Assembly (NCBI GenBank): GCA_963667455.2
Contig: CAXXFR010000029.1
Coordinates: forward strand, 434,001-498,000
DNA: 64,000 bases
Origin: Bin55 sp963667455
GTDB taxonomy: Bacteria; Pseudomonadota; Gammaproteobacteria; Pseudomonadales; Azotimanducaceae
Reading direction: 5' to 3'
Part shown: positions 52,110 to 60,928 of the stretch, piece by piece
Layout of the letters: every line of letters starts with the position of its first letter
Position numbering within the stretch: position 1 is the first letter of the stretch
Notes under the pieces: model-generated
What the model saw: the letters and a program-made list of their open reading frames with translations, nothing else
Told to the model about the DNA's origin: nothing
Databases searched by the model: none
Translations under genes and position numbers: made by a program

Positions 52110-52736
52110 CTACTTGGAATAAAGTTCGACGATGAGATTCTCACTGATCTCTTGCGGAAGTTCTTCGCGCTCTGGAGCTCGTGTGTAGACCGAAGTGCGA
52201 TTTTCGGAATCCACCTCGATCCATTCAACAAAGCCGCGTTGATCCGCCAGTTCCAGCGCCATGCCGATCCGTGCCTGTGCTTTCTGCCGGTCTCCGACAC
52301 TGATCACATCACCGGGACGAACGTGATACGAAGGAATGTTGACGTTGTTGCCGTTGACGCAAATCGCCTTGTGCGACACCAGCTGACGCGCTTCCGCACG
52401 CGTGCAGCCAAATCCTGATCGATACACGACATTGTCCAGCCGACTCTCGAGCAACTTGAGCAAATTGACGCCCGTTGCTCCACGCTGACGATCCGCCTTC
52501 TTGTAGTAGTTGCGGAACTGCTTCTCAAGGACTCCGTAGAGTCGTCGAACCTTTTGTTTTTCGCGTAGCTGAATCGCAAAGTCGCTCATCCGCGGGGCGG
52601 CTCGACGTGTACCGGGTTCACCCGGCATTCGACCGACCTTGCACTTGTCTTCCAAAGCGCGAGCTCCGCTCTTCAAGTAGAGATCGGTGCCCTCCCTTCG
52701 TGTCAGCTTGAGTTTGGGTCCTAGAAATCGTGCCAT
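52110..52736 (-). CDS. rpsD: Small ribosomal subunit protein uS4
   Basis: A 208-residue primary 16S-binding protein, starting MARFLGPKLKLTRREGTDL. It has the S4 domain (LLESRLDNVVYRSGFGCTRA and GNNVNIPSYHVRPGDVI). It is the zinc-free type without the N-terminal four-cysteine motif. In E. coli S4 represses the alpha operon by binding the rpsM leader; whether that occurs here is not visible. Confidence 0.98.
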   Translation of the reverse strand: MARFLGPKLKLTRREGTDLYLKSGARALEDKCKVGRMPGEPGTRRAAPRMSDFAIQLREKQKVRRLYGVLEKQFRNYYKKADRQRGATGVNLLKLLESRLDNVVYRSGFGCTRAEARQLVSHKAICVNGNNVNIPSYHVRPGDVISVGDRQKAQARIGMALELADQRGFVEWIEVDSENRTSVYTRAPEREELPQEISENLIVELYSK

Positions 52737-52746
52737 GTGCAGTTAC

Positions 52747-53151
52747 CTACGGTCGTCGCTTCTTGGGAGGCCGGCAACCGTTGTGCGGAATCGGCGTCAC
52801 ATCGGAAATGCTGTTGATTCTGAGTCCGCCGGCATATAGCGCCCGCACAGCCGAATCGCGGCCCGGACCGGGACCCTTGACGAATACGTCGACACTCTTC
52901 AGCCCATGGTTCTCCATGACTGTGGTCGTGACGTTTTCCGACGCAGTCTGAGCAGCAAACGCAGTGCTCTTTCTCGATCCACGAAATCCTGAGCCGCCCG
53001 CAGTGGCCCAGCCCAGCGTGCGCCCATGTCGATCCGTGATTGTGATGATCGTGTTGTTGTACGAGGCATGAACGTGCGCAAGCCCGTCCGTGACGACGCG
53101 CCTACCGCGCCGACGACCCGTGCCTTCTCCTCTTGTGCGATGTCCGGGCAT
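52747..53151 (-). CDS. rpsK: Small ribosomal subunit protein uS11
   Basis: A 134-residue platform protein with a basic RGEGTGRRRGRRVVTDGL start, HASYNNTIITITDRHGRTL, and the C-terminal DVTPIPHNGCRPPKKRRP signature. It is two bases downstream of rpsM and ten bases ahead of rpsD. Confidence 0.98.
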   Translation of the reverse strand: MPGHRTRGEGTGRRRGRRVVTDGLAHVHASYNNTIITITDRHGRTLGWATAGGSGFRGSRKSTAFAAQTASENVTTTVMENHGLKSVDVFVKGPGPGRDSAVRALYAGGLRINSISDVTPIPHNGCRPPKKRRP

Positions 53152-53153
53152 GC

Positions 53154-53510
53154 CTACTTCCTAATAATCCGCGGCGGTCCTTTACGGGTCCGCGCGTTGT
53201 TCCGAGTTCCTTGACCGCGAACCGGCAAACCTCGGCGATGGCGCAGGCCCCGGTAGCAACGCAAGTCCATCAGACGCTTCACGTTCATCGAGTTGATACG
53301 CCGGAGATCTCCTTCAACAGTAAGCGTTTGAATCCCAGCTCGCAGACGATCCAACTGATCGTCCGAAAGATCCTGAATTCTTACGTCCGGATCCACGTTG
53401 GCCATCTCGCAGACTCTTGCTGCGGTCGTTCGACCAATGCCGTGAATGTACGTCAACGAAATCTTCGCATGCTTGTCATCGGGGATCATGACCCCGGCCA
53501 TTCGTGCCAT
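53154..53510 (-). CDS. rpsM: Small ribosomal subunit protein uS13
   Basis: A 118-residue head protein. It starts MARMAGVMIPDDKHAKISL, has YIHGIGRTTAARVC and ends RGQGTRNNARTRKGPPRII. It is four bases after the rpmJ stop, and begins the alpha-operon segment. Confidence 0.98.
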   Translation of the reverse strand: MARMAGVMIPDDKHAKISLTYIHGIGRTTAARVCEMANVDPDVRIQDLSDDQLDRLRAGIQTLTVEGDLRRINSMNVKRLMDLRCYRGLRHRRGLPVRGQGTRNNARTRKGPPRIIRK

Positions 53511-53514
53511 TTAC

Positions 53515-53631
53515 CTATCCTTGCCTTTGCTTGTGTCGCGGTTCGCTCTTGCAAATCACGTACAGCGTTCGCTTCCTACGCACAATCTTGCAGTTGCGAC
53601 ACATCTTCTTGACTGATGCTCGAACTTTCAT
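53515..53631 (-). CDS. rpmJ: Large ribosomal subunit protein bL36
   Basis: A 38-residue protein starting MKVRASVKKMCRNCKIVRR. The zinc ligands C11, C14, C27 and H33 are all present, so it is the zinc-binding form. AGGAGAT precedes the ATG. It sits between secY and rpsM as usual. Confidence 0.96.
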   Translation of the reverse strand: MKVRASVKKMCRNCKIVRRKRTLYVICKSEPRHKQRQG

Positions 53632-53655
53632 CGTGAGATCTCCTACTCAACCCTG

Positions 53656-54981
53656 CTAGCGAGGACGCCGACTGTAGTTCCGAAGGTTGGATTGCTCCAT
53701 CAGCTTCGCATACTGACTCGACATCAAATGAGCCTGCACCTGCGACATGAAGTCCATTGACACCACCACTACGATGAGCAACGCAGTGCCGCCGAGCTGG
53801 AACGTCACGTTGAAGAAAACAATCATGAATTCCGGGAGCAGACAGACCAGCGTGACGTATAGGGACCCAAACATCGTCAGCTTGGTTGTGACGTCGTCGA
53901 TGTAGTCCGCCGTTTGCTTTCCAGGACGAATGCCTGGAATGTAGGCTCCTTGTCGTTTGAGATTGTCCGCCATCTCGCCAGGATCGCGAACGATAGCCGT
54001 GTAGAAGAAGCTGAAGAAAATGATTCCTCCAGCAAACATCATGATGTACAGCGGCTGACCCGGGCTCAGCACCAGTGCGACTTCCTGCAACCATCCCATG
54101 CCCGGACCTTGTCCGAACCACTGCGCCATGGACGCAGGAGCCAGCAACAGGCTTGATGCGAAGATGGCGGGAATGACTCCAGCCATGTTGACCTTCAGCG
54201 GCAAGTGGCTGGTCTGCGCCTGAACCATGCGCCGACCTTGCTGACGCTTGGCGTAGTTGATCGTAATGCGCCGTTCGCCACGTTCGATGAAAACGACGAA
54301 ACCAACGACTGCAATTGCGAATACGCCGATTACCAGCAGAATCGCAAGATTGAGGTCTCCTACTCGTGCGGCTTCGAACGACTGTCCGATCGCACCTGGA
54401 AAGCCGGAAACAATGCCGGCGAAGATCAACAGCGAAATGCCGTTGCCGACACCGTGCTCCGTAATTTTCTCGCCGAGCCACATCATGAACAGCGCACCGG
54501 TGACCAAAGTGACCAGCGAGATGAAGAAGAACCCGAATCCAGGATCGAAGGGAAGACCTTGTGCCACCAGAGTTCCAGTCAATGCCGTACCCTGAACGAG
54601 CGAAATCAACAACGTTCCATAACGGGTGTACTTGGTGATCTTGCGACGACCGGCGTCGCCTTCCTTGCGGAGCTGATTCAACGCCGGATACATCATGGTC
54701 ACAAGATTCATGATGATGCTGGACGTGATGTAGGGCATCACGCCAAGCGCGAGAATGCTCATTCGCTCGAGCGCACCGCCCGAGAACATGTTGAACAGGT
54801 CGAGGATTCCGCCCTGTTGAGCGTTGAACAAATCCTGCAACCGATCCGGATTGATACCCGGAACGGGGATATGCGTCCCGATCCGATAGACGAGCAACGC
54901 GAACAGAACAAAGAACAGACGCTTCCGCAGCTCGGACAATCCCGTCTGAACTCCCGCTAGTGCGGGTGGTGGAGTAGCCAT
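53656..54981 (-). CDS. secY: Protein translocase subunit SecY
   Basis: About 441 residues from the ATG at 54981 (MATPPPALAGVQ). Ten membrane helices start with RLFFVLFALLVYRIGTHIPVPG. The plug and the cytosolic loops that contact the ribosome and SecA (IERGERRITINYAKRQQGRR) are clear. The C-terminal GGTALLIVVVVSMDF helix is also present. It follows rplO by seven bases in the spc operon. The upstream 18-codon extension of the frame is not needed. Confidence 0.98.
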   Translation of the reverse strand: MATPPPALAGVQTGLSELRKRLFFVLFALLVYRIGTHIPVPGINPDRLQDLFNAQQGGILDLFNMFSGGALERMSILALGVMPYITSSIIMNLVTMMYPALNQLRKEGDAGRRKITKYTRYGTLLISLVQGTALTGTLVAQGLPFDPGFGFFFISLVTLVTGALFMMWLGEKITEHGVGNGISLLIFAGIVSGFPGAIGQSFEAARVGDLNLAILLVIGVFAIAVVGFVVFIERGERRITINYAKRQQGRRMVQAQTSHLPLKVNMAGVIPAIFASSLLLAPASMAQWFGQGPGMGWLQEVALVLSPGQPLYIMMFAGGIIFFSFFYTAIVRDPGEMADNLKRQGAYIPGIRPGKQTADYIDDVTTKLTMFGSLYVTLVCLLPEFMIVFFNVTFQLGGTALLIVVVVSMDFMSQVQAHLMSSQYAKLMEQSNLRNYSRRPR

Positions 54982-54988
54982 CGCTAAC

Positions 54989-55423
54989 TCATTCCTCGAT
55001 CGTTCCGCCCGCAGCCTCGATAGCTGCACGGGCACCCTTGGTCACTTTCAAGCCTTTGACCGTAACTGCGCGTTCCAACTTCCCGGATTGAATGACTCGT
55101 ACCCGTCGAATGTTCGAATTCACCAAGCCCGCCTTCCGCAAGCTCTGCAAGTCCGCAACATCTCCCTCGATTGAATCGAGTTCGTCCAAGCGAACCTCAT
55201 CGGTTACCAGGGAAATGCGAGAGCGAAAGCCAAACGTTGGGATCCGCTGCTGCAAAGGCAATTGTCCACCTTCGAATCGCGCAGGAACGGAACCGCCTGA
55301 ACGAGACTTCTGTCCCTTGTGGCCACGCCCGCACGTCTTTCCCCGGCCAGCAGACATTCCTCGCCCGACTCGACGCCGGACTTTTCTGCTACCGGGATTG
55401 CGTGTCAGTTCGTTGAGTCTCAC
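54989..55423 (-). CDS. rplO: Large ribosomal subunit protein uL15
   Basis: A 144-residue protein with the glycine-rich GRGMSAGRGKTCGRGHKGQK and the RFEGGQLPLQQRIP motif. The GTG start overlaps the rpmD stop by four bases (GTGA), pointing to coupling. Confidence 0.97.
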   Translation of the reverse strand: MRLNELTRNPGSRKVRRRVGRGMSAGRGKTCGRGHKGQKSRSGGSVPARFEGGQLPLQQRIPTFGFRSRISLVTDEVRLDELDSIEGDVADLQSLRKAGLVNSNIRRVRVIQSGKLERAVTVKGLKVTKGARAAIEAAGGTIEE

Positions 55424-55626
55424 GCTCCGACACCCTCTTCCACCTGAACCATGTAGTTGACCTTGTTAATCATTCCGCGAGTTGAAGGTGTATCTTCAAT
55501 TTCTACGACCTGACCGATGCGACGCAGACCAAGCCCTCGAACACTCGCCTTGTGGTTCTTAAGCCGACCGGTCGCACTCTTGACAAGTCGAACTCGGATC
55601 GTCTTCGACTTCTTCGCTCTAGGCAA
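55420..55626 (-). CDS. rpmD: Large ribosomal subunit protein uL30
   Basis: A 68-residue protein, KTIRVRLVKSATGRLKNHK near the start and GLRRIGQVVEIEDTPSTRG centrally. It begins with TTG at 55626, overlapping the rpsE stop by eight bases. Confidence 0.95.
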   Translation of the reverse strand: MPRAKKSKTIRVRLVKSATGRLKNHKASVRGLGLRRIGQVVEIEDTPSTRGMINKVNYMVQVEEGVGA

Positions 55627-56128
55627 AGCCTCGCACCTCCGCTTCCGTCTTGTCTCGCTTCAATGCCACTGAACGTGGCGACTGCATTTTCACCAAACCC
55701 TTGATGGTCGCACGAACTACATTGGTTGGATTCGTAGATCCATAGCACTTCGCGAGAACGTCCCGAACTCCTGCGGCTTCCAGAACGGCCCGCATGGTCC
55801 CGCCGGCGATGATTCCAGTTCCTTCCGATGCAGGCTGCATGAAAATCTTCGATGCACCGTGCTTCTCAACGATGGGGTGCCACAGCGTTACACCATTCAA
55901 TTCGATCTCGAACATATTGCGACGCGCTACTTCGCCAGACTTTTCGATTGCCTGCACTCGTTCTCGTGCCTTGCCGCGTCCAAAACCGACGCGACCTTGT
56001 CCGTCGCCGACAACCGAGAGTGCCGTCCAAGAAATCTGACGTCCGCCCTTGACGGTCTTGGCGACGCGTGCCGACGAAACCATCTTCTCGACTAGCCCTT
56101 CCTGTTTGATTTCTTCCGAATAAGCCAT
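55619..56128 (-). CDS. rpsE: Small ribosomal subunit protein uS5
   Basis: A 169-residue protein with GGRQISWTALSVVGDGQGRV and GKAREVPxA-like GKARERVQAIEK, and the C-terminal VRATIKGLVKMQSPRSVAL. It is involved in decoding fidelity and is two bases downstream of rplR. Confidence 0.97.
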   Translation of the reverse strand: MAYSEEIKQEGLVEKMVSSARVAKTVKGGRQISWTALSVVGDGQGRVGFGRGKARERVQAIEKSGEVARRNMFEIELNGVTLWHPIVEKHGASKIFMQPASEGTGIIAGGTMRAVLEAAGVRDVLAKCYGSTNPTNVVRATIKGLVKMQSPRSVALKRDKTEAEVRGFA

Positions 56129-56130
56129 TC

Positions 56131-56481
56131 CTAGAACTCCAATCCACTCTCGCGGGCAGACTCAGCCAATGCTTTGACTCGACCGTGATACTTGTAGCCG
56201 GCCCGATCGAACGCCACTTTGGTATTTCCGGTTTCCTTTGCTCGTTCTGCTATGAGCACGCCGACCTTCTTGGCCGCTTCAACATTGCCGGTTTTCGATG
56301 ATTTCAGGTCCGCCTCCAGTGTGGAAGCCTGAGCAAGCACCCTCGAACCTTGAGAATCAATAAGCTGCGCATACATGTGATTCGCCGAGCGGTGCACGGT
56401 CAATCGAACCACACCAAGTTGGCGGATCTTCAAACGAGCGCGTCGAGCGCGTCGCAGTCTTGCTGCACGTTTGTTATTCAT
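56131..56481 (-). CDS. rplR: Large ribosomal subunit protein uL18
   Basis: A 116-residue 5S rRNA-binding protein with the basic N-terminus MNNKRAARLRRARRARLKI, RLTVHRSANHMYAQLIDSQ and the C-terminal DRAGYKYHGRVKALAESAR. It lies 13 bases after rplF. Confidence 0.97.
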   Translation of the reverse strand: MNNKRAARLRRARRARLKIRQLGVVRLTVHRSANHMYAQLIDSQGSRVLAQASTLEADLKSSKTGNVEAAKKVGVLIAERAKETGNTKVAFDRAGYKYHGRVKALAESARESGLEF

Positions 56482-56494
56482 GGCTCCGAATGTG

Positions 56495-57025
56495 CTACTT
56501 CTTCGATTCCTTGCGTTTCACGTATTCGCCCAGATAGCGAATTCCCTTGCCTTTGTAGGGCTCTGGAGGTCGCTTGCTGCGGATATCCGCTGCGATTTGC
56601 CCAACGAGCTGTCGATCCGTTCCCGAAACAATGATTTCGGTCGGAGTCGGTACATCGATTCCGATGCCTTCGGGTGCCTCGAATTGGACTGGATGCGAAT
56701 AACCAAGTTGCATGACCAGCGTCTTGCCTTGCATCTGTGCACGATATCCGACACCCTGGAGCTGCAATCGCTTCTCCCACTTCTCCACGACGCCAGTCAT
56801 CATGTTCCGAATCAGCGAGTGAACCGTTCCGGTCATGGCTCGTGCCTGACGGGATGAATCCACAGTGCGCACCGAAACGACTCCATTGTCGATCTTTGTC
56901 TCCACACCCGCTGCTTGCGGGATTGCGAGCTGCCCATGAGGACCCTTGACCACGATATCGGCATCGGATATCTGGACTTCGACCCCACCGGGTACGGTAA
57001 GCGATCTTTCAGTAAGTCGAGACAC
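56495..57025 (-). CDS. rplF: Large ribosomal subunit protein uL6
   Basis: A 176-residue protein of two similar domains, from LTVPGGVEVQISDADIVVKG to the C-terminal signature RPPEPYKGKGIRYLGEYVKR. It starts with GTG at 57025. It lies nine bases after rpsH. Confidence 0.97.
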   Translation of the reverse strand: MSRLTERSLTVPGGVEVQISDADIVVKGPHGQLAIPQAAGVETKIDNGVVSVRTVDSSRQARAMTGTVHSLIRNMMTGVVEKWEKRLQLQGVGYRAQMQGKTLVMQLGYSHPVQFEAPEGIGIDVPTPTEIIVSGTDRQLVGQIAADIRSKRPPEPYKGKGIRYLGEYVKRKESKK

Positions 57026-57034
57026 GTCAAATAC

Positions 57035-57427
57035 CTAAAAGACTGTGCAAAGCACCTCACCACCAACACCGGCACGTCGAGCACCGTGGTCGGTCATCAA
57101 CCCTTGATTGGTGCTGACGATGGCGATTCCCAGACCGCCTCGCACGCGAGGCAGGTCCTGCTTCGTTTTGTACACCCTCAATCCAGGCCGACTGATGCGT
57201 TCGAGAGCTTCAATGACCGGAACTCCTTCAAAATACTTGAGCTCGACGGTCAGCGAAGGCTTCTGTGCGTCGTCTACCGAATAACCGCGAATATAGCCTT
57301 CGTCTTCCAGCACCTTGCACAATGCGACTTTCAGTTTGGAACTGGGCATGGATACCGACAGCATGGATACTGCATTGGCATTCCGAATGCGCGTGAGGAA
57401 ATCGGCTACGGGGTCCTGCATGCTCAT
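57035..57427 (-). CDS. rpsH: Small ribosomal subunit protein uS8
   Basis: A 130-residue protein from the ATG at 57427: MSMQDPVADFLTRIRNANAV, ending SNQGLMTDHGARRAG-like STNQGLMTDHGARRAGVGGE. In E. coli it represses the spc operon. The open frame extends 32 codons upstream inside rpsN, but that part is not S8. Confidence 0.97.
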   Translation of the reverse strand: MSMQDPVADFLTRIRNANAVSMLSVSMPSSKLKVALCKVLEDEGYIRGYSVDDAQKPSLTVELKYFEGVPVIEALERISRPGLRVYKTKQDLPRVRGGLGIAIVSTNQGLMTDHGARRAGVGGEVLCTVF

Positions 57428-57431
57428 AGTG

Positions 57432-57737
57432 CTACCAGCTTGACTTCTTAAGACCGGGAACTTCGCCACGCATCGCCGCCTCTCGAAGTTTCGTTCGACC
57501 GAGTCCGAACCGACGATACACACCTCGAGGACGGCCCGTTACGCAACATCTACGGCGCAAACGAATTGGGCTGGCGTCTCGCGGCAGCTTCTGAAGCTGA
57601 TTTTGCGCCTCCCAACGCTCTTCGATCGACAATGAGCGATCATTGATGATTGCCTTGAGCTTAGCCCGCCTCTCAGCGTACTTGGCGACCGTCTTTTCGC
57701 GTTTCTTCTCGCGTTCGACCACCGACGTCTTGGCCAT
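57432..57737 (-). CDS. rpsN: Small ribosomal subunit protein uS14 (long, zinc-free type)
   Basis: A 101-residue protein. It has a long basic helix (KREK-rich N-terminus), LPRDASPIRLRRRCCVTGRP and the C-terminal LREAAMRGEVPGLKKSSW. There is no CxxC...CxxC zinc site, so it is the long proteobacterial form. It is four bases before rpsH and three after rplE. Confidence 0.97.
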   Translation of the reverse strand: MAKTSVVEREKKREKTVAKYAERRAKLKAIINDRSLSIEERWEAQNQLQKLPRDASPIRLRRRCCVTGRPRGVYRRFGLGRTKLREAAMRGEVPGLKKSSW

Positions 57738-57740
57738 GTT

Positions 57741-58280
57741 CTAACTCCTGAACGGAAAATTGAAGGCCTGCAGAAGTGCGAAGCCTTCCTCGTCGTTCTT
57801 CGCGGTCGTGGTAATCGCAATGTCCAGACCTCGAATCGAATCGATTTCGTCGTAGTTGATTTCGGGAAAGATGATTTGCTCCGTGATCCCGATCGAATAG
57901 TTGCCCCGACCGTCGAACGCGTTGGGGTTCAATCCGCGGAAGTCCCTCATTCGAGGAATCGCAATGCCGATCAACCGTTCGACAAACTCGTACATGATGG
58001 TCCGACGCAACGTAACCATGCAGCCGATCGGATACCCGGTCCGAATCTTGAATACGGCTTCCGACTTTCGAGCACGCGTGATCTTGGGACGCTGACCTGC
58101 GATTTTCATCAAGTCGCCCAATGCGTTGTCCAGAAGCTTGCGATCTTCCGTCGCTTTGCCCACGCCCATGTTGAGCGTGACCTTCTCGATCCTCGGAACG
58201 CCCATAATCGACGTACAGCCAAGATCCGCCATCAGTTGCGGCCGAATCTCTTCCAAGTATCTCTGTTGCAAAATGCTCAT
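57741..58280 (-). CDS. rplE: Large ribosomal subunit protein uL5
   Basis: A 179-residue 5S rRNA-binding protein with VPRIEKVTLNMGVGKATED, GQRPKITRARKSEAVFKIR and a C-terminal GLDIAITTTAKNDEEGFALL. It lies 18 bases after rplX. Confidence 0.98.
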   Translation of the reverse strand: MSILQQRYLEEIRPQLMADLGCTSIMGVPRIEKVTLNMGVGKATEDRKLLDNALGDLMKIAGQRPKITRARKSEAVFKIRTGYPIGCMVTLRRTIMYEFVERLIGIAIPRMRDFRGLNPNAFDGRGNYSIGITEQIIFPEINYDEIDSIRGLDIAITTTAKNDEEGFALLQAFNFPFRS

Positions 58281-58298
58281 GGGAATGTTCGTTGTGCT

Positions 58299-58616
58299 CT
58301 ATGCGTCAATTAACTCGCCAGTAGACCGATAGAACCTCACTTTGTTTCCGTCTTCCATCCGAAATCCAACCTTGTCGGCCTTCTCGGTGTTGGGGTTGTA
58401 GATGGCGATGTTCGAAATGTGCAGTGGTGCCTCTTGCTGCACGATGCCCTGGCGTGCACCGGGCTGGGTTGCCCGCAGGTGCTTGGTGACCATGTTGATC
58501 GTCCCGACGACCACGCGGTCGTCGCCGACGAAGCGCACGACATCGCCGATCTTTCCCTTCTCCATTCCGGAGACGACGATCACTTGATCGTCTGTTCGAA
58601 TGCGTCGCACCGTCAA
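58299..58616 (-). CDS. rplX: Large ribosomal subunit protein uL24
   Basis: A 105-residue KOW-domain protein starting RRIRTDDQVIVVSGMEKGKI, with GIVQQEAPLHISNIAIYNP. TTG at 58616 overlaps the rplN stop. A GTG at 58610, which is better spaced from AGGTG, is an alternative start two codons later. Confidence 0.95.
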   Translation of the reverse strand: MTVRRIRTDDQVIVVSGMEKGKIGDVVRFVGDDRVVVGTINMVTKHLRATQPGARQGIVQQEAPLHISNIAIYNPNTEKADKVGFRMEDGNKVRFYRSTGELIDA

Positions 58617-58981
58617 ATCACCTCGGGTGCCAATGAAACGATTCGCATGTAATCGCGAGTTCTCAACTCTCGAGTGACCGGGCCGAAGATTCGGGTTCCG
58701 ATCGGTTCTTGACTTTCATTCACTAGTACGGCCGCGTTTTGATCGAACCGTATGAGAGACCCATCGGAACGTCGAACCCCTTTGCGAGTCCGCACCACGA
58801 CTGCACGCATGATCTGTCCCTTGCGGACGCGACCCCTCGGGATAGCTTCCTTGACCGTTACTCGGATGGTGTCGCCAATTCCTGCGTATCGCCTTCGGGA
58901 TCCGCCCAGAACTTTGATGCACTGCACTCGTCGTGCACCGCTGTTGTCGGCAACGTCCAACATTGTCTCGCTCTGAATCAT
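58613..58981 (-). CDS. rplN: Large ribosomal subunit protein uL14
   Basis: A 122-residue protein starting MIQSETMLDVADNSGARRV, with IRVTVKEAIPRGRVRKGQI and a C-terminal IFGPVTRELRTRDYMRIVSL. It lies near the factor-binding site and the 30S bridge. It is 12 bases after rpsQ. Confidence 0.98.
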   Translation of the reverse strand: MIQSETMLDVADNSGARRVQCIKVLGGSRRRYAGIGDTIRVTVKEAIPRGRVRKGQIMRAVVVRTRKGVRRSDGSLIRFDQNAAVLVNESQEPIGTRIFGPVTRELRTRDYMRIVSLAPEVI

Positions 58982-58993
58982 GGCTTCTCTTCC

Positions 58994-59254
58994 CTAGGCG
59001 TTCTCTGCGATGGATGCAAGCCGCCACGATTTAGTCTTCGACATCGGCCGACATTCTTCAATGCTTACCCGATCTCCGACTGAGGCTTCGTTGTTCTCGT
59101 CGTGAACTTGCAGCTTGGACGATCGACCAATGATCTTTCCATAAAGTGGGTGCCGTACACGCCGGTCAATTCGTACGCTGACGGTCTTGTCGCCACTCTT
59201 GGCAACAACTATTCCGTGCAGTTTCCGCTTGAGGTCGCTAGTCAACTCATTCAT
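58994..59254 (-). CDS. rpsQ: Small ribosomal subunit protein uS17
   Basis: An 86-residue OB-fold protein. From the ATG at 59254 it reads MNELTSDLKRKLHGIVVAK, then RVRHPLYGKIIGRSSKLQVHD-like core and DRVSIEECRPMSKTKSWRL. The ATG overlaps the rpmC stop by eight bases. Confidence 0.96.
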   Translation of the reverse strand: MNELTSDLKRKLHGIVVAKSGDKTVSVRIDRRVRHPLYGKIIGRSSKLQVHDENNEASVGDRVSIEECRPMSKTKSWRLASIAENA

Positions 59255-59441
59255 CGCGCTTTTCCCGTGCAACGGTCTTGATGCGTGCAATGTCGCGTCG
59301 ACCTTCCTTCATCAAGTGTGTTTGAGGCAATTGATCGGTAGCCCGTTGAAAGCGCAAGTTGAACTGTTCCTTCAACGCTCGCTCCAACTCCTGCTGAAGC
59401 TCTTCCTGTGTCAGATCTCGCAGTTCGCTCGCCTTCATCAC
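59247..59441 (-). CDS. rpmC: Large ribosomal subunit protein uL29
   Basis: A 64-residue helical hairpin protein at the exit tunnel: MKASELRDLTQEELQQEL, FNLRFQRATDQLPQTHLM. It overlaps rplP by four bases and rpsQ by eight. Confidence 0.96.
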   Translation of the reverse strand: MMKASELRDLTQEELQQELERALKEQFNLRFQRATDQLPQTHLMKEGRRDIARIKTVAREKRDE

Positions 59442-59851
59442 AGAGCCCTTCTTTCAACCATCGAAGTTGCGAACGGCAGCTTGGCCGAGGCAAGGCGAAA
59501 GGCATGACGAGCATCTTCTTCCGGAACGCCGGCGACTTCGTACAACATGCGACCGGGCTGAACTTGGGCGACCCAGTATTCGACCGAGCCTTTTCCTTTA
59601 CCTTGTCGAACTTCGAGCGGCTTCTTGGTGATCGGTTTGTCAGGAAACACACGAATCCAAACCTTGCCACCTCGTCGAAGCTGACGAGTCATTGCACGAC
59701 GAGCAGCCTCGATCTGACGCGAAGTCATACGTCCACGCCCAATCGCCTTGAGTCCGAACTCGCCAAAACACACACGATTCGAACGTTGCGCCAAGCCGCG
59801 ATTGCGACCTTTCTGCTGCTTTCTGAACTTTGTTCTTGCTGGCTGTAGCAT
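59438..59851 (-). CDS. rplP: Large ribosomal subunit protein uL16
   Basis: A 137-residue protein starting MLQPARTKFRKQQKGRNRG, with IEAARRAMTRQLRRGGKVW and GKGKGSVEYWVAQVQPGRM. It helps position tRNA at the A site. It is nine bases downstream of rpsC. Confidence 0.98.
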   Translation of the reverse strand: MLQPARTKFRKQQKGRNRGLAQRSNRVCFGEFGLKAIGRGRMTSRQIEAARRAMTRQLRRGGKVWIRVFPDKPITKKPLEVRQGKGKGSVEYWVAQVQPGRMLYEVAGVPEEDARHAFRLASAKLPFATSMVERRAL

Positions 59852-59860
59852 GTCTGTCGA

Positions 59861-60529
59861 TTAGTGAACGGTTGCCGCCTGTCCGGTAACGGCTTCGCTA
59901 CCTTCGATCACTTCTCCCTTGAAAATCCAAACCTTCACGCCGAGAACGCCGTACGTTGTGTACGCCTCGGCGACGGCGTAGTCAATGTCCGCTCGAAGCG
60001 TGTGAAGGGGAACTCTCCCTTCTGCGTAGACTTCCGAACGTGCTAGCTCCAGGCCGTTGAGTCGGCCGGAGACTCGTACCTTGATGCCTTCCGCACCAAG
60101 TCTCATGGCGTTTTGCAATACTCTTCGCACAGCACGTCGATACTGAACTCGTCGCTCGAGCTGCTGTGCCACGTTCTGCGCAACCAGGAATGCATCAAGC
60201 TCCGGCTTGCGGATTTCTTCAACGTTCACAACGACCGTCGAGCCGACGATCTTGTTGAGTTCTCCACGTAGACGTTCAACATCTACGCCACGTTGTCCAA
60301 TGACCATACCGGGTCGAGCGGTGTGAATCGTTATCCGAGCATCCTGAGACGGGCGTTCGATATCGATGCGACTCACAAACGCCTGCGATAGGCGTTTCAT
60401 AATGAAATCTCGCACTTCGAGGTCGTTCTGTAGATAGTCGACGTACCTGTCCTTGCCGGCAAACCAAACCGACCTGTGATCCTGAACGATTCCCAGTCGA
60501 AAACCGTTTGGATTGACTTTCTGTCCCAT
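59861..60529 (-). CDS. rpsC: Small ribosomal subunit protein uS3
   Basis: A 222-residue protein from the ATG at 60529 (MGQKVNPNGFRLGIVQDH). It has a KH domain (ITIHTARPGMVIGQRGVDVE) and the C-terminal GVLGVKVWIFKGEVI. The 27-codon upstream extension is not S3. It is 20 bases after rplV. Confidence 0.98.
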   Translation of the reverse strand: MGQKVNPNGFRLGIVQDHRSVWFAGKDRYVDYLQNDLEVRDFIMKRLSQAFVSRIDIERPSQDARITIHTARPGMVIGQRGVDVERLRGELNKIVGSTVVVNVEEIRKPELDAFLVAQNVAQQLERRVQYRRAVRRVLQNAMRLGAEGIKVRVSGRLNGLELARSEVYAEGRVPLHTLRADIDYAVAEAYTTYGVLGVKVWIFKGEVIEGSEAVTGQAATVH

Positions 60530-60549
60530 ATGCTCCGTTCGTCTGTGAG

Positions 60550-60909
60550 TTACAAATTGAGATCGGAATCGTCGTCTCGGCCGTCCGATACCGCCACGGT
60601 CACGTGGCAAGTGCGCTTCACGATGCGCGCACCTCGACCTCGAGCTCGCGCCCGAAATCTCTTGAGCCGCAAGCCTTCATTGATGTAGACTTCCGAAACC
60701 TTCAGTTCGTCGACATCGGCACCCCAGTTGGTTTCCGCGTTGGCAACGGCCGAGTCCAGCACTTTTCGCACCAACGGTGCTCCCTTCTGCACGTCGTACT
60801 GCAGAATGTCGAATGCCTCCGCCACGCCTTTTCCGCGAATCTGGTTCGCGATCAACCGCACTTTCTGCGGTGAGACTCGCAATCGCTTGGCTACTGCTTG
60901 AGACTTCAT
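60550..60909 (-). CDS. rplV: Large ribosomal subunit protein uL22
   Basis: A 119-residue protein with VSPQKVRLIANQIRGKGVAE, AVANAETNWGADVDELKV and RARGRGARIVKRTCHVTVAV. Its hairpin lines the exit tunnel. It is 19 bases after rpsS. Confidence 0.98.
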   Translation of the reverse strand: MKSQAVAKRLRVSPQKVRLIANQIRGKGVAEAFDILQYDVQKGAPLVRKVLDSAVANAETNWGADVDELKVSEVYINEGLRLKRFRARARGRGARIVKRTCHVTVAVSDGRDDDSDLNL

Positions 60910-60928
60910 GATTCGCTACTCGATCGTC

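Noticed and set aside
53576..54481. 301-codon minus-strand frame inside secY
   Set aside because: Arg/Ser/His-rich shadow of secY in another frame.
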